This document shows, one piece after another, positions 10,201-25,200 of a stretch of 64,000 bases of DNA. Positions within the stretch are counted from its first letter, which is position 1, and the number at the start of each line of letters is the position of its first letter. The notes beneath the pieces are model-generated. The model was given only the letters and a program-made list of their open reading frames with translations, ran no database searches and was not told the origin of the DNA. Source of the stretch: Limnothrix sp. FACHB-406 (GTDB lineage: Bacteria > Cyanobacteriota > Cyanobacteriia > CACIAM-69d); contig NZ_JACJSP010000018.1 of NCBI RefSeq assembly GCF_014698235.1, positions 1 through 64,000 on the forward strand, written 5' to 3'. The translations under genes were made by a program, and so were the position numbers.

Positions 10201-13200
10201 CGGCCGCCAGGAAGCCCAAACCGCTCAGGGCAATGTATTTGGAAGGATGCAACAGCAGATTCACCCCACCAGCGATCGCCACGGCACATTCACCCCGCCG
10301 CAAGGACTGGACAGCCAAGTGAATGGCCGCCAAGGACGAAGAGCAGGCCGTATCCACCGCCAAGCTGGGGCCCTTGCAATCCAAAAACCAGGACACCCGG
10401 TTGGCCACGGACCAATAGGAGGAGGATCCGAGAATTTGGTTACTGCGCAACCATTCCTGGGCCGAGAGCAACTGATAACTGCCCCAGGTGATGCCCACAA
10501 AAACGCCCACCCGACGCGGGGAGCCATCGGCCGCCTGACGCAGGCGATCGGGGGTGTAGCCCGCATTTTCGAGGGTGTGCCAGGCGGTTTGCAGAAACAG
10601 CCGCTCTTGGGGATCCATGGAAACCGCTTCTCGGGGGGAAATCCGGAAAAACAGGGGATCGAATTGATCAACCCCATCCAGAAACCCACCCCAACGGCAG
10701 ACGCATTGGCTAGCGTATTGGTCAGGATTCCAGCGGCTGGCGGGCACTTCGGTAATGCAATCTGCGCCCGCCGCCAGGTTGTCCCAAAAGTCCTCCAGGG
10801 TGTTGGCTCCGGGGAAGCGTCCGGCCATGCCAATGATGGCGATCGGTTCCTGGGGATTGAAGCGGCGCGATCGGGGGGTTTGGGCTAAATCTCCCGGGCG
10901 ATCGGACAGGGGTGGGGTGCAGGTTGGTTCCACCACCGAGATTTCCGCCCCGGGGGATTGCTTCCCAGAAACCTCCACCAACCCCAAAGGGGACACCAGG
11001 GAATCAGTTGGTTTCGGTGTCGGTTCCGGTGTCGGTTGGGGTGCAGGTTCTGGGGGTTCCGCCGCTTGGTTCGATCGCAAATACGGGGTCAGGGCGGCCA
11101 CGGTGGGATTTTCAAACAGCAGTGCTGAATTGAAAGCCCGGTCTGAGGGCTGCTTTTGAATGGCTTCACCCAGGCGCGCCAATTGCAGCGAATCAAACCC
11201 CAATTCTCCCAGTCGGGCTTGGGGGTCAATTTCTTCGGGCCGCAAACCCAGCAGGTCAGAAATGATCGATCGCAAAACGGGCAGGGTATCCGGAGCCGCA
11301 GCCTGAGCAGCCTGGGGAGCCGCAGGCATCGGATTGGCGACCAGGGGCCGAGCTGCCTGAGCTGGTGTTGCGGAGGGGGCTGGGGAGCTGCTTTGGAAGC
11401 GGCCCTGAAGAAACGCTTGGAATTTTTCCGGCTCCCCCGGGGCGATCGCCACTTGGGGATGGGGTTGGCGGATGGCCCAATGGATCAGTTCCAGTCCCTG
11501 AGCGGGGGTTAGGGGTTGCAGTCCCGCCATGTCCGCCATCCAAGCCTGGGAAACCTCTGTCAAGGCCATGCCGCCCCCTTGCCAGAAAGGCAGATTGAGG
11601 GTGCGACTCACGCCCGATCGCTGTTGCCGTTGCCGCTGGGTTTCCCGTTGCTGAATCCAAGCATCCAAGAACGCATTGGCGGCGGCATAATCGCCCTGAC
11701 CCGGGGCCCCCATCAGGGCACTGAGGGAAGACAAGCACAGGAAGAAGTCCAGCGGATCCTGGCGCGTGAGGTAATCGAGATAAACGGTTCCTTGCACCTT
11801 GGGCCGCAAGACTCGCCCGAAGGTGGGCCGGTCTTTGTGGATCAGAAGCGCATCTTCAATCAGGCCGGCGGCATGGATCACACCGCGCAGGGGCCGGCCC
11901 GTTTGGCGAGCAGCGTTGACCACGGCGATCGCCCCGTCCCAGTCGCCCACATCGGCCGCCACGTAGGTGATTTGGGCCCCTTGGGCCCGCCAGGCTTCCA
12001 GGCGCGCGGTTTTGCGATCGTCTAGGGGCGATCGACCCACCAGCACCAACGACACCGGAGCCGAGCCGATCGCGTCTTCCACCAACTGTTGGCCAATGGC
12101 CCCCAAACCGCCAGTGAGGATATAGCAGCCGCCCCCTTGCCAGAGACCGGACGGGGCTGGGTTCCCTGGCGCGATCGCGGGATCCAACAACTGCCAGGTG
12201 CGCACCTGAGATCCCGTTGCTTGGAACTGAAGATGATTCAGTTCTGGACGCTGCCACAGCAGGGCGATCGCCCGCAGCAGGTCTCGGGAAGGATGGTTCA
12301 GCTCCGTCACCCCCGACAGCACCGCCGGCCGCAATCGGGTGGTTTCCTGGCCCACGGCGGCACAGAAGGCCGCCGCCGCCGCCGTCCAGGGAGCGGCCGG
12401 GTCATCTCCCAAATAAATCCAGGACACCGGACTAGGGATGGTTTCGGGCGATCGCAACAGGGCCCGGCATCCGTAGAACAGGGGATAGAGCGTTTGGGTC
12501 AGGCCCTGGCGGATCGCCTGCGGGGGCGCATCACCCGGGGCCGCCGTTGCCACCCCCCGGATCAACACATGGGTGGGCGCGAGGCCTTGATGGGCCAAAT
12601 GAGCCAGCAGTTCGCCAAAGTCCGATTCCCGCGAGCTGTTCAATCGGTAGCGATCGCCCGGTAGCGGTTCAAAGGCCAAGCCCGGGAGCACCTGAATCAC
12701 CCGCTGGAACCGGCAGCAATCGGGATGGGCCTGCACCGCAGCGGCCATGGCCGCTCCCTCGGCTTCGGGGCCAATCCAGAGGAGCACTTCACCAACCACG
12801 GGAGCGGCCACAGTTCCCGGAGCGGCTTCCGGGGCGATCGCCCGCCAATCGGGAATCAAAACCCCTACCGCTCCCTGGGTCGAGGGCGGCTCTTTTGTCG
12901 AGGGTAAATCGGCAGAACGGGCTGGGGAACTCGCCGGGAGCGGCTCCACTCGGCCGGTGTTGAGCGAAGCGGTCACGGGTTGGGCCGGCCGGGGAAACCA
13001 ACAGGGGCGCAACTCAAACGGATAGGGCGGCAGGGTGACGCGGCGGGGTTTGGGCCCCAGCCACAGGGCTTCCCAATCCACCTCGGCTCCTTGAACCCAG
13101 GCGGTGGCCAGGGCAAGGGGGGAATCGGGCCGGGTGCGAATCACTCGATCGTCTGGCCCGCAACGCCCCACCAATCCTTGGGCGATCGGCCCGTCGGCCA

Positions 13201-16200
13201 AAAAGGCTTCCCATTGGCTCAACAGGTCATTGAGATTTTTGGCCACCACGGCCAAGCGATAGGGCAGGGCAACGCGCCCGGTTTGCAGCGTCCAAACCAG
13301 CGCCACCCAATCGATCGGGGCTTCCGTTGCGAAGAGTCCTGGGGCTGGGTTAGTGGTGGAGTCTGGCTGGGGGGAGTTTTGAGCTTGAATCAGCACCGAT
13401 CGCAGTTGGCGCACCCAAGCTGCGAGTCGTTCCCGATCGAGGGCCGAAACCGGCACCACGTATTCTTCCTCCGACACCCTCAGCCCATCCGCAGTGACCG
13501 GGGCCACCGCTGGATTGAATGAATCAACGGCAGGGCGATCGAAGCCGTTGCGTTCAGTTCCCCCGTAATGCAAGTCTCCCGCACTCGATCCGTTGCGATC
13601 GATCCCTGGGCGATCCCACAGGGTTTGGGCCCTGGCCGGGTCGGGATTCGATCCCGATCGCCACGATTCCGATCGATATTCCTCCACAATCAGGTGCGCA
13701 TTCACCCCACCGGCCCCAAAGGAGCTGATACCCGCCCGCCGAGGCAGGCCGGGCCAAGCTTGCCAAGGCGTGGCCTGGGTTTGCACCCGCACCGGGGCTT
13801 GGTCAAAGGCAATATGGGGATTCGGATCGGTGGCATACAACGAGGGAGCCAACTGGCCATGGCGCATCTGGAGCAGCACTTTGGTGAGTCCCGCAATGCC
13901 CGCCGCCGCCTCCAGGTGGCCAATGTTGGCCTTCAACGACCCGATCGCGCAGTAGGGCTGGTCATGGGTCCCGAGGGCTTCGGTTAGCCCCGCCACCTCG
14001 ATCGGGTCTCCCAAGGTCGTGCCTGTGCCGTGGGCTTCGATGTAGGACAAGCTATGCGGATCCACCATTGCATCCTGAAGCGCCGATCGAATCACCGCCG
14101 CCTGGGCCGTGGGGTTGGGCACGGTGTAGCCCGACACCTTGCCGCCACTGTTGACCGCCGAACCGCGAATGACTCCCCAGATTCGATCGCCATCCCGCTC
14201 TGCGTCGGCCAGGGGTTTGAGCACCACCACGCCCACCCCTTCGCCGGGAACCATGCCCGATGCCCCGGCCCCAAAGGGACGGCAAACCCCATCATTCGCC
14301 AACATCTTCAGCCGATGCAGGGCCAGCAGATGCCGAGGATGCAAAATCAGATTCACCCCACCGGCCAAGGCCGCCCGGCATTCTCCCCGCCGCAGACTTT
14401 GCACCGCCAGATGAATGGCCACCAGGGAGGAGGAGCAAGCCGTATCCACGGCCAAGCTGGGGCCTTGGAAATTGCAAAAATAGGAAAAGCGATTGGCGAT
14501 CGAGGACGGGGAAGCACCGGTCAGCACAAAATCACCTTGCAGCGCAGCCTCGGCGGCCAGGAGCTGATATTCGCCATACATCACCCCCGCAAACACCCCA
14601 ACGGCTCGCTGGGCGGCCGGATCGGGCGATCGCACCAGGGTACTGGGGGTTAAGCCCGCGTCTTCCAGCGCGGCCCAGGCCACTTCCATAAACAACCGCT
14701 CTTGGGGATCAATCCCGGCCGCTTCCACGGGCGAAATGCCAAAAAAGCGTGGGTCAAAGGTATCGATCGCCCCTAACCAGCCCGCCCGCCGCGCCGTGGG
14801 ATGCCCGGTTAATTCAAATTCGGGCGACTCAAATTCACGACCGGGCGGCGGTTCACTAATCGCATCGCGTCCGGTGATCAGGGTTTCCCAAAAGGCCGCC
14901 AAGTCCGGACTGCCCGGGTAACGACCCGCTAACCCCACAATGGCGATCGCCCCATCATCCACAGCCAGGTTCGTCGGGGCCATCGATCGATCTTGACTAG
15001 GGCCCTGGCTCGATCGGCTCGTGGGCCCTGGGGCGATCGGCTCCGCAACCGGCTGGTCACCGCCCGCCAATCCCGGTGCGGGTGTGGTGGGGGTCAGCGA
15101 TGTTGTTGGGGCTGAGATGGTTGAAGTTGAAGTTGAAGTTGAGGCTGAAGTGGTCGATCGGGGCGCAGATGTCAGTGGTGCTGGAACCGGTGCGGGCGGC
15201 AACCCTGGGGAGGGCGCTGGCAGTTCCCCAGAAGACCCAGGGGCAGCCACAACCGACGGAGCCGCCGGCCGAGCCGCCGCCACCAAAGCAGCGATCGCCT
15301 CAGGCTTATTCGCCTCCAACCATTGGGTCAATGCATCCAGCGAAGGGCATTGGAACAGCAGCGTTTGGGGCAGCAGGCCAAAGGTTTGCTCTAAGGCGCG
15401 AATCAACTCCAAGGTCACCAACGAGTCCACCCCATAGGTCTCGAAGTTGGCTTGGCGCGATAGGGTTGTGCCCTCTAGGCGCAACACTTGCCCAAACACC
15501 TGCCGTAAATGGGCCAACACCACCGTTCGGGAATCCCCTTCGGCCAGGGTGGGAGCCGCCACCGCCGATGAGGGTGCAGCGGCCGGAACCGATGGCGGAA
15601 CCGGCCGATCGGGAACCATGGGGGCCCCTTGGGGAGCCGTCGCCACCGTGGGGCACTCAATCCAACCATCGCTCGCCCCCAGAATGATCGTCTCGATCGG
15701 CAAGCCCGCATCGGGCCGGGCAGGACTCGCCAGGTGAATGGATTGGAACCCGGCCGCCCGCAACAGGGCTTCCCACTGGGCGGGACTCAGGAGCGGCGCG
15801 TGGGGCAAGCGCCAATCCCCATCCCCAAACAGCCACCAGCCCTCCGTGAGTCCAAAGGTCAAGGTAACAAAGTCTTGAACCCGGGTTCCTTCATTGAGCA
15901 CCAACAGGCCGTGGCGCTTCAGCAGCCGTTTCGCCTCACGCACGGAAGCGGTCACACTCTCCGTGGCATGGAGCACATTGGCCGCCAACACCAGGTCATA
16001 GCTACCGGGTGCAAAGGACTGGGCCGCCACATCTTGGGCAATATTCAACACCCGAAATTCACAGAAGGAGCGGCCTTGGGCCAAGGTCTGCTGGGCTTGG
16101 TGTACCAGGGTGGGCGAAATATCGGTGAAGGTGTAATGAACGCTGGCTGCATGGGGATCCAAGGCTTTCAGCACCGCAAAACTGGTTCCCCCCGTGCCGC

Positions 16201-19200
16201 CACCAATCTCCAAAATGCGGAAGGGCTGTTGGGGCGTGGGCTGGGCGGCCACCACCGCCGCGGCCACCGTGGCGGCGGTCAAGTCGTTGTAGTAATCCAT
16301 CAGGGGATTGCCGCGATAGATCCCTTCCACCTGGGCAGCGGATCCGCGAGGAAAGAGAATCTCGAGCGGATCGCAGGCCCCGCGCAGGATGTCGCCATAG
16401 CGTTCTAAGCAGCGATCGAGCAGGGTCAGACAAGGATCAATGCCCACGTAGCGCGATCGCAGTCGATCGGCTTCGGCGGAGCTGTTGGCAATCCGGCGAT
16501 CCATCTCCGGCGTGAGGCACAGGGGCGTTAAGCCCAACCCATCACCCTGTTCCGCCAAAAATCCGGCCCGGATCAGCAAGTCATCCAAGGCCCAGAGCAG
16601 GCGTTCATAACGGGGCTGCACTGCCAGTTGCGTCATCACCGATCGGACAGACCAGCGATCGGCTGCCGATCGCAGCACCCCCAGTTGGCGCAGGGTAGCC
16701 AGCAGTCGTCCATGGGCATGGGCCTCAAGCTGCTGGAAGGCCTCGATCGACTCAGGCGCGATCGGGCGTTCTTGCACAAACCGAGCCATGGCCTGGGCCG
16801 CCGCCGGGAGCATGGGCGGGGCGATCGCCCCTGCCGGTTCCGTGGTCCAGCCCGTTAGCTGCAACTGATCCAAAATTTCCGGCGCAACCAGCATGGGCAA
16901 ACATTGGCGCACTTCCCAACGCAACAACCGCGCCAGGGTTTCCACCCCTTCGGCGGTGTTGATGCCCAAAATGCCCTGCTTTTCAATGCGTCGGCTATAG
17001 AACTCCGTGGCCACAATGCCCGTTTCGCGCCAGTAGCCCCAGTTAATGATCTGGATCCGCGGCCCCGTGGGCGGCAGCGCCAAGGCAAAGGCATCTTGGA
17101 AGGTGCAACCGGCCGCGTAGTTACTTTGCCCCGCATTCCCCATCAAGGCATTGGCCGACGAGAAGAAGATCAGAAAATCCAGGGGTTGTTGGCGAGTCAG
17201 TTCCACCAGCAGCCAACTGCCCGCCACCTTGGGAGCCAGGGCCGCTTGCAGGGCCGCCGGGGTCATGGTGCGCAGGCTGGCATCTTGCAACACCAGGGCG
17301 GAATGAATCACCCCTCGCAGGGGCCCCCAGGTTTGCTGAATCTCTTGGATCAGACCGGCCATGGCGACGGGATCCGCCACATCGACCGCTCGGTATTGGG
17401 CGATCGCCCCCAAAGCCGTGAGTTCCCGCAGTTGGGCGGCTCGCCCTTCGGTGAGAGGGCGGCGACCCGTCAAAATCAATTTGACCCCGGTGATTGCCGC
17501 CAGACATTTGGCCGCTTCGTAGCCAATGCCGGTCATGCCACCCACGATCAGGTAGCAGCCACCGGGATGAATCGGCAACGGCCGCGGATCTGGCGGCAAG
17601 GCCATGGGCTGAATCGCCCGCCGCAGCCGACGTGTTCCCCGATAGGCCAGCTCCAACCCCGGTTCCGCCGCTGGTTCCGTGGCAATTCGGCGGGCCAGGT
17701 GGGCGAATGGGTTCGTTAGATCAGTGAGATCAAGGCGATCGATTGGCTCAACCAGCTCCAGATCCACCCGGCTGAGATCCAAACAGGTCACCGCCAGATC
17801 CGTGAATTCCCGGGACAGGGCCTTGGTGAAGCCAATTACCGTGGCTTGCCAGGGCTGAATCGGCCCGACTCCCACGGCTTGGGCATCTTGGGTGATCACC
17901 CGCAGCCGCGCTCCCGATCGCCACAGTCGATGCCGATCGAGACCTTGGATCAGATGAAACAGGCTGACCACCCCTTGATCTTGCAGGGCCGTCAGTTCCG
18001 CAAGGCTAGCGGGCGCGATCCGACTCCCCGCCGCCAGGAAATAGATCGTTTCCAAGGGGGGGAGTTGCGGCCAAATCGGCTCCCAATCGCTGGCCGCCGC
18101 GCCCACTTGCCAATGGTTCGGGCCCAGGGATTGGCGGGATCCCGCAAGCTGCACTTGATAGGTCGGAGCCGAGGGGTGCTGTGCTTGCAAGGCCGCTGCC
18201 AAGGGCCGATCGCCCGGTGCATAAACCATTAACACCGCCCCGGGTCCGGGGGCGATCGGCTCTGGCCAAGGGGTTTCTTGCCAAACGGGCCGGTAGCAGG
18301 GCACGGCTTCCACGGCACTGGCTGGGGCCGTCGGGGAACCGGCCAGGGCGATCGCCCCCTCTGAACCGAGGGCCACAGGTGCGCCGTTGTGGGCAGGAAC
18401 CGGCCCAGCTCCCACGGGCAGCCCCGATCGGGACAGGCCCTGACCATAGCCCCCCGGAACCAAAGGCGGAATTCCAGGATGGCCATTGGGCGATGTGCCC
18501 AGCAAGCTGCCTTCCGTGCGCAAGGGACGGAGGGTAAAGGTGTTGATGCGGATCAAGTCCTCGCCCGCCAGGTTTGTGATCCGTAAATCAAAGGAATATT
18601 CCGAGATGGGTGCTTGCGAAGGCCGCACATAAACCCAGCAATCCTCCGTCAGGGGTTGCAGGATCTGTAAGGTGGCGATCGAAGCCGGCAGCAGCAGGGG
18701 CAAATCCGCCGCCCGAGGAGCCAACAGACCCATCACGCATTGCAACGCCCCATCCAGCAACGAGGGGTGCAGCGCCATCCGAGGCAACCAGGCCAATTCT
18801 GAGGCGGGCGCTTTCAGCTTGCCCAGGGCCTCAAAGGGGCCGGCCCACAATTGCTCAACGGTGCGATACAGCGGACCGTGAACCACATCGCGGCCATCCA
18901 CCAGGTCGTAGAACGCCTTTTGCGTCCAAGCGCTGCCACAACGTCGTTGCACGGCATCGGGATCGAGTCTGGGGGTTTCCGAGGGTGATGGAGCGCTGGG
19001 GGTAGAGATCCAAACGGCGGTGGCACAGGGGCGATCGGGCGATGCCGTGACCCCGCTGGGATCTGTCTCCATGCTGGCTTGCAATTGCAGCAGCAACCGC
19101 GAATCCTGGGTTTGCCATTGGGGAACCAACGCCATGCCCGCCTGCACCGGGTGCAACCAACCGATATCCCGCAGCTCCCCGATCGGATGGCCCGCCGCCT

Positions 19201-22200
19201 GGCCGGCTTCCAGCATCTGTTGCAAAATCGCTGCACCAGGTAAGACGGCGGTGCCTTGCACATGATGCTGACTCATCCAAAAGGTGAGATCGCGGGTGGG
19301 GGTTGGGGCCGGAGATAGGGCTGAGGGGGTGGGCTGGGGCGACCGTTGCACCCAGTAGCGGGTGCGATCGAACGGATAGCGCGGCAAATCCACCAACCGG
19401 CCCGGCTGCGGGTAAAGCGCCGTCAGATCCGACAGGGTTCCCGCCACAAACTCCGCCGCCAAAGACAACAGGAAGGGGCGATCGCTCCGGCCGCTTTGGA
19501 GCAGTTGAGCCACCTGGGCCCGCTGGTTGTCGCTCAGTGCGCCATCGGGCGTGAGGATCGGATCGTCCGACGGGGTAATCAACCAGGACTGAGCCGGTAT
19601 GGCTTCCGGGGCGATCGCCCGAGGCGTAATCACCAACAGGGCCTGGTGAATCTGTCGCAGGTTGGCCAGTTGTTCATCCCAACTGCTGGCCACCCAAGCC
19701 GCCCGCACCGCCAAATGGCTGCGCTTGGTGGCCAGGGTCACGGCCAAATCCGCCAGGGGCAGCGGCTCTTGGCTGGTCAGGTGCTGGAGCAAATCCGCCA
19801 CCCGTTGTCGCAATTGGGCCCGATCGCGCGCCGACAGCACCAACAGATATTCCGGGCGGGCGGGCAGGGCAGGCGCGGCCACCTCGGGAGCCGCCGCCAA
19901 GACCATGTGGCAGTTCGCCCCATTCGCCCCAAAGGAGCTGATGGCGGCTAGGCGCGGGGTCTGAGTCCAAGGGCTGCCGTAGGGATCCAACCGCAGGGGG
20001 CTGGCATCCAGTTGGATATGGCCATTCAGACCGGTGGAGAGGGGGCAAGGGGGCAACGATCGATGCTTCAGGGCCAACACCACCTTCAACAGGGAAGCAA
20101 TCCCGGCGGCGGTCAAGGAATGACCAATCACCCCTTTCACGGAGCCGATCGGGATGGAAGCGGGGGGCAGATCAGCGGCACGGAGGGCATCGCTCAGGGC
20201 ATGGAGTTCGATCGGATCGCCCAAGGGCGTGCCCGTGCCATGGGTTTCCACATAGCCGATCGATCGGGGATCCAGGCCAAACCGCTGATAGACCTCCTGA
20301 ATGAGGGTGGTTTGGGCCGGGCCGCTGGGGGCCGTGAGGCTGCTGGTTTTGCCATCCTGATTGGTGCCTGACCCTTGAATCACCGCATGGATCCGATCGC
20401 CATCGGCCAAGGCCCGATCCAGGGGTTTCAAAATCACAACCCCCACCCCTTCGCTGATCACAATGCCATCGGCGCTGTGGTCAAAGGGTTTGCAGGTTCC
20501 CGTGGGCGACAGCATTCCCACCTTGCCCAGCAGCAGGTGCAGCCGAGGCGTGGCCAACACGCTCACCCCACCCGCAATCGCCAAGTCGCAATGGCCCTGC
20601 TCGATACTTTCGCAGGCGGTATGCACCGCAATTAGGGACGAAGAACAGGCCGAGTCGATCGCCAGGGTCGGCCCCTTCAGGTTCAACCAGTAGGCAATGC
20701 GTGCTGGCAACATGGCCCCCGCGTTACCCGTGAAGGTGTAGCCATCCACCGGTAGCCCCGATGCCAGCAACAGTTCCCAATAGTCGCCGCTCGATGCGCC
20801 CACAAACACGCCCGTGCGGCTGCCATCCAAGCGCTGCTGCGGATAGCCCGCATCCTCCAGGGCGGCCCAGGTTTCCATCAGCAACAGGCGCTGCTGCGGA
20901 TCCATAAACTCCGCTTCCCGAGGCGAAATTTGGAACAGGGCCGGATCAAACGCCCCCACGTCATCAAGAAAGCCCCCGTGGCGGCTGGGGGTTTTGTGGG
21001 GAGCCAGTCGATCGGGATCATAGATGGCCCGCCAATCCCAGCGATCGGGCGGCACTTCACCGACCACCGGCTGGCCCCGTTGGATCACCTGCCAAAATTC
21101 CGCCAAATTCCGGGCCCCGGGAAACTGGCCGGCCATGCCAATGATCGCAATTTGCCGACCGGGGGGCTTGGTTCCAGGCGAGGACACCGGGGGCGCGGCC
21201 GCTTGGGGCAAGGGCGCGGCCTCGGGAGCGGGAGCCGTCCCGATCGGCGGTGTGGTGGGCCGTCGCCAATCGGGAAAGGCTTGCTCAATGTGGCGGGCCA
21301 ATTGCTGCCCGGTGGGGTAGTTGAACAGATCCGTCGATCGCAACTCAATGGCCAATTCAGCATTAAGCAACTTGGCTAGCTCGATCGCCACGATCGAATC
21401 AACCCCCAAATCGGCAAAGGGACGCTTGGGATCCAGGCGATCGGCCGGCACATTCAGATAATTCGCCAACAATTCCACAACCCGTTGCTCACAGCGATCG
21501 GGGCTACCCTGGGCCGAAACAGGCACGGCGGGCACGGGCTGGAAGGATGGTTGAGGCGCTTGATTGGCGAATTGATTGGCGAATGGGCCAGAGGCTGGGC
21601 TGGGTAATGGATCCGACACCTGATCAGTCACTCGATCGGGCGCAGGGGAAACCGCCTGGGCCGCAGACTGCGGACTACGTTGAGCCACAATCAAACTTTG
21701 CAGGTAAGTTTCGGGCGATTGGGGATGGCGCACCCCCAAGGTGCGCACCCGGGGAAAGCCTTGGGCCGCCAGGCAACGCCGCCAATTCAACGGGGTCAGC
21801 AACGGTGAGTGGGGAATGCGGTTGGGGGCATCCTCAAACAGCCACCAGCCCCGAGTTAAGCCAAAGGTGAGGGTTGCAAAAACCTCGAAGTGACAAACTT
21901 CGCTGAGAATCACCAACCCTCCAGGGGCCAGGAGCTGATGCACTTGGGCCAGGGTGTGATCAATGCGGCGCGTGGCATGGAGCACGTTGGCCGCGCAAAT
22001 AATGGCAAATTGACCGGGGGCAAACCCTTGGCTGGCTAAATCCGCTTCAATGTCCAGCGGAGCATAGCGGGTGAAGGGATACTGCTCACCCCAGCGATTG
22101 CGCCCTCGGTGGACAAAGGCCGGCGACAAATCCGTAAAGTGATAGGTCACCTGGGAGCCGAGGGGAGCCAAGGCTTGCAATACCCCAGCGGTGGTCGCGC

Positions 22201-25200
22201 CGGTTCCCGCACCAATTTCCAGAATTTGAATCGGTGCTGAGCCGGACTGGGCCACCCGATCGCGCACGGCCGTGGCCACCGCCGTGGCCACCAACCCGTT
22301 GAAGTGATCCGCAAGGGGAGTTTCACGGTTGATTGCTTCCACCCAGGGTAAAACCTCGGGGGTGTAGAGCAAATCCGTGACGGCCAAGCGCCCGGCCAAC
22401 AAATCCGGGTAATGATTCAGGCACAGTTGCAGCAGATCGAGATAGGGGCGGCAGGCTGGGCATTGGCTGCGCAGTTCTGCCTCCAAGCGCGATCGGGTGG
22501 CAGCCACTTGGGAAGCGCAACCTTCGGGGCGATCGGGATTCAGCGCCAGTTCCCCCGCCACCTCCACCAGCCATCCGGTGTTTTGAAGAATCGCCAACAG
22601 GCCCGCAAACAGCAATTGATGGTCTGGGGAAAGCTGAATCAAGGACTGCAAAGCGGCGGGGGCGATCGGGCGGTGGGCTTCTCGCAGGGCCCCCGCCTGT
22701 TGGAAGGTGGCCAACAGTCCCAACGCACCCAAATTATCCAGACGCTCAAACACCATTTCCCAACCAACGAGCGGGTCTCCCTGCTGGCTGGCTTGGGCCT
22801 CCACCCGGTGCAAGGTGCGATCGAGCCAATCCTCAATCGGTGGCTCCGGCGCGAGGGGGGCTGGTTCCGTGGGTTCGATCGGGGCCGCTGGGATCACCGG
22901 AGTGGCCAGGGTCGGAGCCACCGGGGGCGTGAGGGCGCAAATGTCTCGCTCAAAGGCGTAGGCGGGCAAGGAAATCCGCCGGCCGGGCGGCCCCTCCCAA
23001 ACCTCAGACCAGGCGATCGCCGCCCCCGACAGAAACTCCCGGATCTGGGCCGCATGGGGCAAGGAGGCGGGCACGGCCGCCGGATCCCGCAGGGGCGAGG
23101 CCGTCACCAAATCCGCCGTCCACTGCACCACCAACACCGCCCGACAGTCGAAATGCTGCCGGCCAAAGGTCAGCGTCCAGGCCACATCCGCCAAGGAAGC
23201 GGCCGAATTGCGATCGGCCCAGGCGGCCAATTGGGCCAAATTACGCTCCAGGGCCGGGCGCGATTGGGCCGACACCGGAATCACCCGCCAAGGCAAGCTA
23301 AACGAACTGGTGGGCAAGGGTTCCCGGGCCGGGCCCTCTTCAATCACCACATGGGCATTCGTGCCGCTGAAGCCAAAGGCACTCAAGGCCGCCCGCCGGG
23401 GACGATCCCCCTGGCGCGGCCAGGGCTGCGGCTGTGTGGGCACATAAAACGGGGACTGCTGCCAATCAAAGGCCGGATTGGGTGTTTGCAGATGTAATGA
23501 AGCGGGCAAGGCCTCATGCTTCAAGCTCAGGAGCACTTTGATGAAGCCCGCCATCCCCGCCGCTGCCATGGCATGGCCAATGTTGCCCTTCACCGAGCCG
23601 ATCGCACAGAACTGCTTAGCATCGGTCCAATGCCGAAACGCCTTCGTGAGGGCTTGCAGCTCGATCGGGTCGCCCAGTTTTGTGCCCGTGCCATGGGCTT
23701 CCACATAGCTCAGGGTGCTGGGGTCAATTTGCCCCTTGGTGTAGAGGGCCTGTTCCAGTTCCGTTTGGGCTTGGACATTGGGAGCCGTAATCCCATTGGA
23801 GCGCCCATCCTGGTTCATGCCCGAAGCCCGAATCACCCCATAGATTGGGTCGCCGTCCCGTTGGGCCTCGCTGAGGCGCTTCAACATCACCACCCCGCAA
23901 CCTTCGGCCGGCACAAACCCATTGGCAGACTGGTCAAAGGGCCGGCATTGATTAGTGGCCGACAGCATTCCGCTGTAGTCCAAAAATTGATGCACCCTGG
24001 GCGAGAGCAACAGCAGGGCCACCCCGCCGGCCAGGGCCAAATCACAATCCCCTTGCAGCAATCCCTGACAGGCCAAATGCAAGGCCACCAGGGAGGAAGA
24101 ACAGGCGGTATCCACGGGAATCGCCGGGCCCTTGAGGTTGAGGTGATAGGCAATCCGCGCAGGCAAGATGGCCATGGAGGATCCTAAGGAAGCCATGGCG
24201 TTGGGTTCGCGGTTGGCCGATCCGTTCTGGCCGTCCTGGCTATCGAGGCCATAGAAGTTGTGGGCGGCTCCCACGTAAACGCCACAGCGCGTGTCTGCAA
24301 GGGATTCGGGAGCATACCCAGCATCCTCGATCGCCTTCCAAGCCTCTTCTAGGAAAACCCGCTGTTGGGGATCCATTTGGGCCGCTTCCCGAGGAGACAG
24401 CCGGAAAAAGAGCGGATCAAAGGCCAGGGCATCGGGCAACAACCCCCCTCGCAGGGGCCGATCGCTCACAGTGCCCCACCGTTCGGTCAGGTCTGAGAAG
24501 GGCGTTTGTCCCGATCGCAGCACGTCCCAAAATTCATCCGCATTGCGGGCCCCGGGGAACCGGCAGGAGAGACCAATCACCGCGATCGCCTCTGTTCCGG
24601 TGCGGTCGGGAGCGGTTCCGACCGGGGTTTGCGGCCTGGCGACCTGGGAATTCCCGGCAGTCATACCCGCAGGAGCGGCCATACCCACAGGAGCGGCTGC
24701 CGTCAGTTCCGCCGCCACCCCTGAACCCAGCGATGGCTCGATCCGGGCTGGACTGATCACCGGATCCACCACTGGCGGCGGGGCCGGTGCTGTCGGAGCC
24801 GGGGTTGCCGCCACCTGGGATTCCAAATAGGTGGCCATCTCCAGGGGCGTGGCATAGCGATAAAAATCCGTGGGGGCAATCTCGCTGCCAAACCGGGCAT
24901 TGATGCGCCGGGCAATCTGGGAAGACAGGATCGAGTCCACCCCCAAATCCGAAAACGTTTGCTCAGGATCCGGGTGGTGATCCATCTCCAGCACCGCCGC
25001 GATCATTTGCCCCAACTCTTGACTAATGGCCAAAATGCGCGCGGGAGAGGGGCGATCGTCAGGAACGATCGGGGCAGGGGCGATCGGGGCAGGAGCGATC
25101 GGGGCAGGGGAATTGGCGGCGGGACTAACCAAGACAGGAGCCACCACCGGGGGGCTGGCGGCCGCAGTCCGGGCCGCAATGAAGAGCTGTTGATAGGCAT

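Noticed and set aside
19870-21150. KS9 as inactive because VIGH replaces NIGH and DSACSSS replaces DTACSSS
   Set aside because: The catalytic Cys and both His are retained, so condensation is not excluded.
22412-23497. Long + strand open frame (361 codons) inside PKS3, and similar frames elsewhere
   Set aside because: It is the antisense shadow of GC-rich KS/MT coding DNA; its translation is low-complexity and has no family motif.
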